Source: Acidaminococcales bacterium (GTDB lineage: Bacteria > Bacillota > Negativicutes > Acidaminococcales > JAISLQ01). From it: a stretch of DNA of 33,054 nucleotides. The stretch is taken from the NCBI GenBank assembly GCA_031290885.1, contig JAISLQ010000007.1:1-33054 (forward strand), read 5' to 3'. The position numbers and the translations under genes are program-made. A model generated the notes under the pieces. It did no database searches. It saw nothing but the letters and a program-made list of their open reading frames with translations, and was not told the DNA's origin. Positions 19,039 to 26,122 of this stretch are shown piece by piece; within the stretch, counting starts at the first letter, position 1; each line of letters opens with the position of its first letter.

Positions 19039-20019
19039 ATGAAAACAAGCTGGTCTTTCGTTCTAGCCTTCGCGGCGCTTTTAATCAGCGTATGCCTGCT
19101 TTTGTCTGCAGGCGCGCACGAGATAGGCTTTGCCCATTTTGTCCGTTCATTGCTCGGTTTCGGCGACAATTTCACGGCGCAGGAAGAATTGATTGTCTGG
19201 CGGCTGCGCTGGCCGCGGATATTGCTGTCACTTACCGTGGGGGCGGCTCTCGCCACCGCCGGCGTATGCCAGCAGGCGATATTCAAGAATCCCTTGGCGG
19301 AGCCGTTTATACTCGGCATCTCCGGCGGCGCGGCTTTAGGGGCGGCCATCGCCATTATCGCGGGCTATCCCAACTTAATCGCCTTCATGGCTTTTGTCGG
19401 CGGCATAAGCACCGTCGCCATCGTCAAAGGGCTTGACGCCAAATTCGCCGTGACCGGGTCGATAACTCACCTGCTTTTGGCCGGCGTAGCCATTTCGTCC
19501 CTCGCCAGTGCTTGCTTGAGCGCGCTCATGTCGCTTTATTCCCAGCAAATGCAACTGATCTTTTTTTGGATCATGGGCAGCGTCGCCATGCCGCCGGACA
19601 ATTATCCTTTCATTTGCGGCTTTATCGTCCTGTGCATAATCATAACCTGCGGCTACGCCCGCGAACTTGACCTTATAAGCATAGGGGACGAGCAGGCGTT
19701 TTTTCTCGGCGTGGAAGTAAAAAAAGTACGCAACGTAATCCTTTTTCTTTCCGCAGTCATCACCAGCCTCGCCGTTTCCATGAGCGGGTCGATCGGTTTT
19801 ATCGGTTTGGTCGCGCCGCATCTTCTGCGCAATTGGACGGGCGCTTCGCACGTTACCCTGCTGCCGCTTTCGGCTGTTTGGGGCGGGATAATGCTTTTGT
19901 GGGCGGACGGGCTTATCCGCCTTGCGCCGTGGTTTTCCGCCTTGCCGGTCGGCGTCGTTACGGCACTTTTCGGCGCGCCCTTTTTCCTTTACATCCTTTG
20001 GGCAAGGGGGCGCATGTGA
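19039..20019 (+). CDS. ABC importer permease, FecCD/BtuC family
   Basis: 326 residues, strongly hydrophobic, with about ten predicted membrane helices, the BtuC/FecCD architecture. Family signatures are VWRLRWPRILLSLTVGAALATAGVCQQAIFKNPLAEPFILGISGGAALGA (read in parts: RLPR-like RLRWPRIL, and the NPLA-P-x-x-LG-x-S-G-A motif) and GSIGFIGLVAPHLLR (the coupling region facing the ATPase). GGACGG precedes the ATG by 4 bases. It overlaps the ATPase start by one base (TGATG), so translation is coupled. Confidence 0.92.
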   Translation: MKTSWSFVLAFAALLISVCLLLSAGAHEIGFAHFVRSLLGFGDNFTAQEELIVWRLRWPRILLSLTVGAALATAGVCQQAIFKNPLAEPFILGISGGAALGAAIAIIAGYPNLIAFMAFVGGISTVAIVKGLDAKFAVTGSITHLLLAGVAISSLASACLSALMSLYSQQMQLIFFWIMGSVAMPPDNYPFICGFIVLCIIITCGYARELDLISIGDEQAFFLGVEVKKVRNVILFLSAVITSLAVSMSGSIGFIGLVAPHLLRNWTGASHVTLLPLSAVWGGIMLLWADGLIRLAPWFSALPVGVVTALFGAPFFLYILWARGRM

Positions 20020-20795
20020 TGGACAAATCGCTTCTCGTGGCCGACAATGTTTCTGTTCGGTTAGGGAAGGCCACTATTCTCGCCGATTTTTCTTTTGCTT
20101 TAAACAAAGGGGAGTTTTGGGGGGTATTGGGTCCCAACGGCAGCGGCAAGACCACCTTCTTAAAGACCTTGGGCGGCTGGCTGCCTTGTTGCAAAGGGGC
20201 GGTCTTTTGGGAAGGCAGGCCGCTCGCCGACATGGAACGCAAAGCGGTTGCCCGCAGGATAGGGATGGTCGCGGTCGAGGAAGGGAACAATTCTTTTACC
20301 GTCGAAGAAACGATATTCATGGGAAGGTTTGCGCATCTGGGACGTTTCGCGCGGGTAGAGGCGGATGACAAGGGCAAAGTGGAGGAAGCCATGCGCTCCG
20401 TGGGGATCAGCGACAAGCGCGGCCGTTTCATGCATCAACTCAGCCAAGGGGAAAGGCAGAAAGTATGGGTCGCCCGCGCGCTCGCGCAAGACGTTGACGT
20501 ATTGCTGCTGGACGAGCCGACCGCGCATCTTGACGTAAAAAGCCAAAGCGAGGTGTTTTCCATACTGGAAAACCTGTGCGTCAGCGCTGGGCTCGCGGTC
20601 GTCGCCATATTGCACGATGTCAACCTGGCGCTTTGTTTCAGCAGCCACCTTTTGCTCATACAAAACAGAAAAGTCAAGGCGGCGGGGCGGAAAGAAAACA
20701 TTCTGGACGCGGAAAAATTCACCGAACTTTATCAACTGCCCTTTACCCTGCAGCAAAGCGGCGCAAGCTGTTGGGCCAAGATAAATTATAAATAG
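20019..20795 (+). CDS. ABC importer ATPase, BtuD/FecE family
   Basis: 258 residues. Walker A GPNGSGKTT (38-46), signature LSQGERQKVWVARAL (from 141), Walker B VLLLDEPTAHLD (from 161) and the H-loop ILHDVNLAL. The C-terminal region (AGRKENILDAEKFTELYQLPF) is typical of iron/B12 importer ATPases. Starts on the stop of the permease. The TAG stop (20793-20795) includes a TA that lies at the outer edge of an inverted-repeat element, so the current C-terminus may have been set by that element. Confidence 0.93.
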   Translation: MDKSLLVADNVSVRLGKATILADFSFALNKGEFWGVLGPNGSGKTTFLKTLGGWLPCCKGAVFWEGRPLADMERKAVARRIGMVAVEEGNNSFTVEETIFMGRFAHLGRFARVEADDKGKVEEAMRSVGISDKRGRFMHQLSQGERQKVWVARALAQDVDVLLLDEPTAHLDVKSQSEVFSILENLCVSAGLAVVAILHDVNLALCFSSHLLLIQNRKVKAAGRKENILDAEKFTELYQLPFTLQQSGASCWAKINYK

Positions 20796-21065
20796 GGGCG
20801 CATCTGACAATCGCTTGCGGGATGTCGGGCGAGGGGTTTTTGCGGCCGCGGGCGAGCAATGAACTGCCGATTGTCCGCGATGGGGGGGGGCGGCAGCCTC
20901 AAACCTTCGCCTGCCTTGCGGGGACGGGCTTACCTTGCCCTAAATGGCGGCGTGTTTTCAGGCCGCTTGGCCGCTGAAAGCTGGCGGGGCTGCCGCCCTT
21001 TCGCCAAAGCGGCCCAGACGGGAAAAAATTCGCCGTAGTGCCGCGATGGATTGTCAGAGGCTCCC
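20796..21065. repeat. GC-rich non-coding block with 25-bp imperfect terminal inverted repeats (MITE-like)
   Basis: The 25 bases at 20796-20820 match the reverse complement of 21041-21065 at 19 positions, including ten in a row (TCTGACAATC at 20803 and GATTGTCAGA at 21049). TA dinucleotides sit just outside on both sides (20793-20794 and 21067-21068). Inside there is a further CGATTGTC (20868-20875) that can pair with the left arm, a nine-base CCGCGATGG repeated at 20876 and 21041, and a run of nine G. No frame inside gives a protein I recognise; there is a 51-codon open frame from 20822 without a ribosome site. It could be a non-autonomous transposable repeat or a structured RNA. Confidence 0.55.
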
Positions 21066-21078
21066 TTAACGCCGTTTT

Positions 21079-21108
21079 AAAAGCGCGGCGCAAAGAGGCC
21101 GCGCTTTT
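21079..21108 (+). terminator. Intrinsic terminator after the transporter/repeat block
   Basis: An 11-bp perfect stem: AAAAGCGCGGC (21079-21089) pairs with GCCGCGCTTTT (21098-21108) around an 8-base loop. A T4 tract preceding the left arm and the T4 at the end make it usable in either direction. It is the probable end of the btuFCD-like transcript; the following 76 bases hold only the leader of the next gene. Confidence 0.75.
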
Positions 21109-21184
21109 GCCGGGGACCGGTATTGCCCTGCCTTTGCAGGATTATGTCATGGAGTGGGCGAAATAACGGTATGAGGTGAAAAGA

Positions 21185-21679
21185 ATGAACTTCGTGGATC
21201 TGCTGCTGGAAAACATCGTAGTCATTTCCGGCGCCGACGTGATAAACATAGTGCTGGACAAATGGGGGAAGCTGCGCCACGGCATAACCGAGGAGACCGC
21301 CGCCAATTACCCGCAGTTTATCAACGATCTTTTGCATATCGCGGACTTTAACAATTCGGCTTGCTTTGAGGGGCTGATTTCCTTTGTCTGTTATTGCGAC
21401 AGGCTGGGCATGGAGAACACCGTCAAAGCTTTCCGCAATATAAAAGCCTACAAAGACGCGGAAATACTTGAAGAAATATTCAACATCGCCGAAGTTCAAA
21501 GACTTTACTCCGGCCGGGCGAAAACATTGCCGGACGAAGTGGTTGAGCGGATTGTCTTTCTCGGCGCGGCAATGTATTTTAATCAAGCGGAAACAGAGGT
21601 TTGGGAACTATTGGAACAATACGTCGACAAAGAAATGCACAGCTATACCATGCACATAAAAACCCGGTTGAAAAACTGA
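21185..21679 (+). CDS. Uncharacterised 164-residue protein
   Basis: I do not recognise this family. The product is acidic, predicted mostly helical, soluble, with no signal peptide. Segments include NFVDLLLENIVVISGADVINIVLDKWGKLRHGI, a central ADFNNSACFEGLISFVCYCDRLGMENTV with two cysteines, and a C-terminal helix WELLEQYVDKEMHSY. There is a faint resemblance in layout to DMP19/DUF4375-type proteins, too weak to use. GAGGTG lies 5 bases before the ATG at 21185; an in-frame GTG at 21176 is inside that ribosome site. It stands alone between a terminator and the PBP promoter. Codon use and the ribosome site argue that it is real. Confidence 0.7.
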   Translation: MNFVDLLLENIVVISGADVINIVLDKWGKLRHGITEETAANYPQFINDLLHIADFNNSACFEGLISFVCYCDRLGMENTVKAFRNIKAYKDAEILEEIFNIAEVQRLYSGRAKTLPDEVVERIVFLGAAMYFNQAETEVWELLEQYVDKEMHSYTMHIKTRLKN

Positions 21680-21723
21680 AGAAAAGGCATTTTTCCTGTA
21701 ATTTATTATTTTGTTTTTTATGT

Positions 21724-21729
21724 TATAAT
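21724..21729 (+). promoter_or_regulatory. Probable -10 box ahead of the PBP gene
   Basis: Perfect TATAAT in an AT-rich stretch (21690-21745), 46 bases before the ATG at 21776. No good -35 lies 16-18 bases upstream (ATTTAT at best), so strength is uncertain. Confidence 0.5.
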
Positions 21730-21775
21730 ACAAATGAAATTATAACCTAAACAGTTCCAGGGGGTTTTCCTGCCA

Positions 21776-23854
21776 ATGCCGGACAAATACGCCAAAAGCG
21801 CCGCTAAAAAGACTGCGGGGAAAAAGCGGGCCAAACTTAACTTGCTGCGCTTGTTCGCGGTGGTTTTCGTTATAGGTTTCGTCATAATCTGCGGGACAAT
21901 AATCGGTTTTGTTACCGCCAGCGTGAAAAACCTGCCCGAACAACTTGGCAGCCTTGAGCCGGCCGCCGCCTCGCAGTTTTTCGACAATCGCGGCAGTCTC
22001 ATCGCGACGACCAAATCGGAAGAAAACCGCATACCGGTAAAGCTCAGCCAAATTCCTAAGGATGTGCAGGACGCGTTTATCGCGGTTGAGGACATCCGCT
22101 TTTACCAGCACGCCGGCATTGACCTGCGCGCCATCCTGCGGGCGGCCTGGAGCAATATAACCAATACGCAGATCGCGGAAGGCGGCAGCACCATAACCCA
22201 GCAATTAGCCAAAAATACCGTCCTGACACAAGAGCAGACGCTCAACCGCAAAATACAGGAAGTGGTCGTCGCGCTCAAAATAGAAGAAAAATACACAAAA
22301 TCCGAAATCCTTGAGATGTACCTTAACCAGATCTATTTCGGGCAGGGCGCTTACGGAGTGCAGTCGGCTTCGATGGTTTACTTCGGCAAAGATGTCGGCA
22401 AACTTTCTTTGGCCCAGGCCGCCATGCTGGCGGGCATCCCCAAGAGCCCCAACTATTTTTCGCCGCTCGCCAATTTTGACGCCGCCAAAGAGCGCCAGCA
22501 CATTGTTTTGGATCAGATGGCAAAATACAAATTCATAACGCCCGAGGAGGCAAAGGCCGCCCGGGAGGAAAAAATCGACGTTACTTCGCACCGCAAAGCC
22601 GCTTCCAACAAACTGGATTACTACATTGACTACGTAACGCAGATCCTGATCGATAAATTCGGCGCGGACGCCGTCTACAAAGAAGGCCTGAAGGTATATA
22701 CGAGCATCGACATGGCCGTGCAGCGGGCGGCGGAAAACGCCATGCGCGACGTGCCTGTTTACGAGACCGACGCCAACGGCCTAGAGCAGCCGCAGGGCGC
22801 GCTGATCGCCCTTGACCCGCGCGACGGGCAGATAAAAGCCATGATCGGCGGGCGGGGGACAGATCAATTTAACCGCGCGGTTTTAGCGGTGCGACAGCCC
22901 GGCTCCGCTTTTAAACCTTTCGTGTATCTGGCGGCGATCGACAGCGGGCTCACGTCGGCCACGATAATGGACGACAAAGACCTGAAACTGCCCGGCGGCT
23001 GGTCGCCGCGCAATTATGACTGGACTTTTCACGGCAAGATAAGCATGCGCACGGCTTTGGTAAACTCCTACAACATCCCCGCCGTTTTTCTCGCCCAGCA
23101 GGTAACGCCGGAAAGAGTGCTCAGTTTCGCTCAGAAAATGGGAATATCCACACTTGTGCTCTCAGGCAACGTGAATGACATCAACCTCGCCATGGCGCTC
23201 GGCGGGCTGACCCGCGGCGTTACGCCCCTGGAGATGGCCAGCGCGTTCGGCGTGTTTGCGCAAAACGGCTTGTATACGGAACCTGTGGCGGTAATGAAAG
23301 TTGTCGACCGCAACAACAAAACGATATTTATGGCGAGAACCAATTCCCGGCAAGTAGTTCCGGTCAACAGCGCATACATCGTCAACAACATGATGCAGGA
23401 CGTGATCAGCCGCGGCACAGGCTATGCCGCCAACATCGGCCGCCCGGCGGCCGGCAAGACCGGCACTACGAGCGAATACAAAGATGCCTGGTTTGTCGGT
23501 TTTACGCCGGACCTGTCCGCCGCCGTATGGATCGGCATTGACAGCGGCGGCGATCTCCGGGGCATGACCGGCGGCGATTTGCCCGCCCGACTGTGGGGCA
23601 AATTTATGGCCGAAGCATTGAAAGATACTCCCGCGCAAAACTTCAAACGTCCGCCCGGAGTGATAATACCGCCGGAGCCGGTAATCAAAAAAGACACCGA
23701 TCCCGTAGAAAAAGACAAAAAACAGCCAGGCGCGTCGCCGCCGATCAAAAGGCCGCCGCCCGCCGCTAAAAACGCCGACAAAAACGATAGCAAAAAACCG
23801 GCCGAAACCCCCCCGCCTTCCAACCGGCGGCGAACCGGCGACAGTAAATTGTAA
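21776..23854 (+). CDS. Class A penicillin-binding protein (PBP1A type)
   Basis: 692 residues, bifunctional peptidoglycan glycosyltransferase and transpeptidase. Short basic cytoplasmic tail, membrane anchor at about 25-48. GT51 domain: AVEDIRFYQHAGID (catalytic Glu about 105), GGSTITQQLAKN, RKIQEVVVALKIEEKYTKSEILEMYLN and YFGQGAYGVQSAS. Transpeptidase: SAFK at 377-380 (active Ser 377), SYN at 431-433 and KTGTT from about 561. After residue 620 comes a Pro/Lys-rich low-complexity tail ending in NRRRTGDSKL, probably disordered in the periplasm. AGGGGG lies 11 bases before ATG. Convergent with the zinc-ribbon gene only 22 bases away. Confidence 0.95.
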   Translation: MPDKYAKSAAKKTAGKKRAKLNLLRLFAVVFVIGFVIICGTIIGFVTASVKNLPEQLGSLEPAAASQFFDNRGSLIATTKSEENRIPVKLSQIPKDVQDAFIAVEDIRFYQHAGIDLRAILRAAWSNITNTQIAEGGSTITQQLAKNTVLTQEQTLNRKIQEVVVALKIEEKYTKSEILEMYLNQIYFGQGAYGVQSASMVYFGKDVGKLSLAQAAMLAGIPKSPNYFSPLANFDAAKERQHIVLDQMAKYKFITPEEAKAAREEKIDVTSHRKAASNKLDYYIDYVTQILIDKFGADAVYKEGLKVYTSIDMAVQRAAENAMRDVPVYETDANGLEQPQGALIALDPRDGQIKAMIGGRGTDQFNRAVLAVRQPGSAFKPFVYLAAIDSGLTSATIMDDKDLKLPGGWSPRNYDWTFHGKISMRTALVNSYNIPAVFLAQQVTPERVLSFAQKMGISTLVLSGNVNDINLAMALGGLTRGVTPLEMASAFGVFAQNGLYTEPVAVMKVVDRNNKTIFMARTNSRQVVPVNSAYIVNNMMQDVISRGTGYAANIGRPAAGKTGTTSEYKDAWFVGFTPDLSAAVWIGIDSGGDLRGMTGGDLPARLWGKFMAEALKDTPAQNFKRPPGVIIPPEPVIKKDTDPVEKDKKQPGASPPIKRPPPAAKNADKNDSKKPAETPPPSNRRRTGDSKL

Positions 23855-23876
23855 AGTTTCGCCGCCGGCGGCCGCG

Positions 23877-24233
23877 TTACGCGAACAGCCGATAAATGAA
23901 CCACGCGGCGGCCAAACCAAGCGCGATAAAAATAAAAGCCGGCAACAGCACAAATACGGAAAAAAGCAAAATAGCCGCCAGCAAAAGGCTTCCCAATATT
24001 CCCGAAGGAAAGCGCGCCGTCCAAACCCGTGCGCGCGGATCGTTGCGCCATTCGCGCCGGTCGAAGCCTTGACCCTCGTAAAAACCGTCCTCGTTTATCG
24101 TTATCTCCGGCGGTTTTTCCCCCATTCGGTTAAAAGCCGTTTGGCGGTTCAGCTCCTTATCGGGCACGGCGCCGCAATATGGGCAGTCGCCGCCGGTCTC
24201 GTCAAATTCCCGGTCGCAGTTCGCGCAGCGCAT
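23877..24233 (-). CDS. Zinc-ribbon membrane protein of unknown function
   Basis: 118 residues. The N-terminus MRCANCDREFDETGGDCPYCGAVP is a C-x2-C ... C-x2-C zinc ribbon. A hydrophilic middle (EITINEDGFYEGQGFDRREW) follows, and two close hydrophobic helices occupy about 76-117, so the zinc ribbon probably faces the cytoplasm at the membrane. GGGGGA lies 6 bases before the ATG. Same strand as the 508-residue gene, which ends 96 bases upstream, so the two may be one transcript. The function is unknown; similar short zinc-ribbon membrane proteins are common in Firmicutes. Confidence 0.75.
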   Translation of the reverse strand: MRCANCDREFDETGGDCPYCGAVPDKELNRQTAFNRMGEKPPEITINEDGFYEGQGFDRREWRNDPRARVWTARFPSGILGSLLLAAILLFSVFVLLPAFIFIALGLAAAWFIYRLFA

Positions 24234-24329
24234 CAGCTATCCCCCAAAATAATTTTTGCCGCCTCCGGCAGCGCTGCCGCCGATCTGCGGTTAAACTCGT
24301 ATTCGGTTTTTACCGTGGATCAATATGGT

Positions 24330-25856
24330 TCAATGATCCATCAGCAACATGATGAAGCCTTCTTCGTTGAGATAGCGCAAATCGTAAGGCTCGATGCCGA
24401 GCGCGCGGGAAATGTAGCTTTTGTATCTATAGACGGCGGCCAGCGGCACTTTAAATATGTTCGCGATATAATCATAATCAACGGTAAACGCCGAATTAAG
24501 GTCGACAAAAATCGCCACAATGCCAGCCGCCCACAGTTGGGGCTTTTTGACCGCTGTTTTCCTTTGCGCGCAGTAATCGAGCCACATGCGCAGAGCCAGC
24601 TGCTGGTCGTGAAAAGAAAACATATTTTCCGCCATAGCTGGCAGCAATTTGCCGATCACGCCCGTATTCACGAGCTTTTCGGCCGGTTGGGAGCGCTGTG
24701 CCTGCCGGGGGGCGGCAATATCGGGGACGGCGTTCAGTTTGCTGAAGGTCGTGAAAATATCTATGGCGTGCCGCACCGCCACCGCGTGCCGCCGGAAAAA
24801 CCCGTCCCAATTGGCGTCCGGCTCCTGCGCCAAGTAAAATTTCATCTGTTTTTCCACTTCGTTCTTTATTCGCCGCCGCAGTTTCAAACTTACCGGTACG
24901 CTCATAACGTAATTTACCAGGACCATATTGTCGGAGAAAAGATGCCCCATGAACAAAAGCTCTTTCAGGGGCAGCGTGTTTTCAATCGGATTGGGCAGAA
25001 AGAAATTGTGGCCGGTGAAAAGATCCTCGCACTCCAGCCAGTCCTCGGCCGATACGTTTTTGACGAAAAAAACGGCGAAGCGGGCGTTGATCAGCTCGTC
25101 CAAAAGTTCGGCCGTTTCCGCCGGATAATCGCCGAGGTCACGGAAATTCCGAAGCGGGGTCTTGTCGTTTTTGAGCAGCCGGTAATCAAAAAGAAAATAA
25201 TCCCAAAACCCCAGCCAAAAATCCTGCCGGCGGTTCTCGAGGTCATCCTCGTCCCAGCCCATGATGCCATGATACAAAAATATGGCTCGTTCAAAATCGG
25301 GCATATACTCCCTTTTCTGGTAAAATTGGTTTAAAAGCAAAAGCAGCTCCTGCAAATGTTCGTCCAATTTAAGATAAATAGGGGCGGGCGCGTCCGGGGT
25401 GGCGAATTTGTCGGAAACGAAGGAAAGGTTGATGTCCTTGCGCAGGGCGTCAGGCAATTTCAACTCGCCGCGCGCCATAAACTTAGCGGCCTCGCGCAGC
25501 GCGCCGGTCGGCTCAACGATCTTTTTTTGGGACAAATAATCATAAAAATCGATCAAAGTATTGAAATAACGCTCGACCGAAGCCGAATTCAATTTGAAGT
25601 CGGCCACGTTGCGCCCAAGCCAATTCAGCATTTCGCGAAAATTAATCAGTTTGGCCTGCTGGAGGGAAATGTCCGCGTAGGCCAAATAAAGGCCGAACAT
25701 CAAAAGCTGCTGCCACATCGCCTGGAGTTTTTTGTCGTCGGCGTGCTGCCAGGCTTTTTTTCGTAGAAAACCTTCCACCCATTCATATTTAATTATATCG
25801 TTCCACGCCGCGTCTTGTTCATAAAAAAAACGCACGGCATCATAAACATTTTTCAT
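24330..25856 (-). CDS. Uncharacterised 508-residue helical protein
   Basis: No signal peptide; aromatic-rich and mostly helical. From memory, the segment FWDYFLFDYRLLKNDKTPLRNF followed by LLDELINARFAVFFV and LFTGHNFFL resembles the middle of bacterial SEC-C/UPF0149-associated proteins, but no SEC-C cysteine motif is present. The C-terminal 90 residues (LALRMWLDYCAQ, PQLWAAGIVAIFVDLN, YIANIFKVPLAAVYRYKSYISRALGI) look like a cyclin-like repeat ending in a helix-turn-helix. The frame extends to 25946, but the promoter at 25891-25919 and GAGGGG 5 bases before 25856 fix the start at MKNVYDAV. Probably cotranscribed with the zinc-ribbon gene. A regulatory or nucleic-acid role is inference only. 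Confidence 0.8.
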   Translation of the reverse strand: MKNVYDAVRFFYEQDAAWNDIIKYEWVEGFLRKKAWQHADDKKLQAMWQQLLMFGLYLAYADISLQQAKLINFREMLNWLGRNVADFKLNSASVERYFNTLIDFYDYLSQKKIVEPTGALREAAKFMARGELKLPDALRKDINLSFVSDKFATPDAPAPIYLKLDEHLQELLLLLNQFYQKREYMPDFERAIFLYHGIMGWDEDDLENRRQDFWLGFWDYFLFDYRLLKNDKTPLRNFRDLGDYPAETAELLDELINARFAVFFVKNVSAEDWLECEDLFTGHNFFLPNPIENTLPLKELLFMGHLFSDNMVLVNYVMSVPVSLKLRRRIKNEVEKQMKFYLAQEPDANWDGFFRRHAVAVRHAIDIFTTFSKLNAVPDIAAPRQAQRSQPAEKLVNTGVIGKLLPAMAENMFSFHDQQLALRMWLDYCAQRKTAVKKPQLWAAGIVAIFVDLNSAFTVDYDYIANIFKVPLAAVYRYKSYISRALGIEPYDLRYLNEEGFIMLLMDH

Positions 25857-25890
25857 CCGTACCCCTCGCCGGTCAAAATTGAACTGATTA

Positions 25891-25919
25891 ATTATACCAC
25901 AAGAAAAATTGATTGGCAA
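25891..25919 (-). promoter_or_regulatory. Strong promoter of the 508-residue gene
   Basis: On the minus strand: TTGCCA (plus 25914-25919), 17-base spacer, TATAAT (25891-25896), with TGG just before the -10 (extended -10). The expected start near 25884 gives a leader of about 28 bases to the ATG at 25856 and excludes the longer upstream reading frame. Confidence 0.75.
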
Positions 25920-26026
25920 AATACCGATAAAATTTGAGTTTTTCAAGCGGCAGCCGCAGGGCAGGCGCGCACGGCTTTTTGTAACGCTGTGATAATTTTC
26001 GGGCTGTTTTTCTTTAAAAAATATGG

Positions 26027-26032
26027 TATAAT
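26027..26032 (+). promoter_or_regulatory. Extended -10 promoter of the TonB-receptor gene
   Basis: TGGTATAAT (26024-26032) is an extended -10 with a perfect hexamer. The -35 region (around 26004-26009) is poor, as is usual for extended -10 promoters. All but the first T of the hexamer is inside the left arm of an 18-bp palindrome. Leader to the ATG at 26123 is about 84 bases. Confidence 0.65.
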
Positions 26033-26067
26033 GCCCTTAGTTATCTACAGATAACTAAGGGCATTAT
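26028..26067. promoter_or_regulatory. 18-bp perfect inverted repeat over the -10 and start site, likely operator
   Basis: Left arm 26028-26045, loop TACA (26046-26049), right arm 26050-26067, no mismatch. The left arm begins inside TATAAT and contains CCCTTAGTTATC; the right contains GATAACTAAGGG. Because about 11 bases of the left arm are upstream of the expected transcript start, the full repeat exists only in DNA, which favours protein binding over an RNA hairpin. No T tract follows. Half-sites (TTAGTTA/TAACTAA) vaguely recall DtxR-family boxes, but the spacing differs, and it is not a Fur box. Confidence 0.6.
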
Positions 26068-26122
26068 TGCGGCAGAGGATAGGTTTTATAGGCATATTAT
26101 TTTGTTTTGAAAGGAGATCGGC

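Noticed and set aside
20822-20977. A 51-codon open frame starting MSGEGFLRPRASNELP
   Set aside because: No ribosome site, GC-rich block bounded by inverted repeats, no family match.
20978-21166. A plus-strand frame reading KKFAVVPRWIVRGSL ... LPLQDYVMEWAK
   Set aside because: It looks protein-like at the end but has no good start codon, runs through the inverted-repeat end and the terminator hairpin, and is closed upstream by a stop. A decayed gene end remains possible.
24069-25334. A 421-codon open frame on the plus strand
   Set aside because: It is antisense to the 508-residue gene, which has a strong promoter and a normal start; the plus-strand translation has no recognisable feature.
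26028-26067. The receptor-gene palindrome as an intrinsic terminator
   Set aside because: No T tract follows either arm, it overlaps a good -10 box, and no upstream gene points into it.
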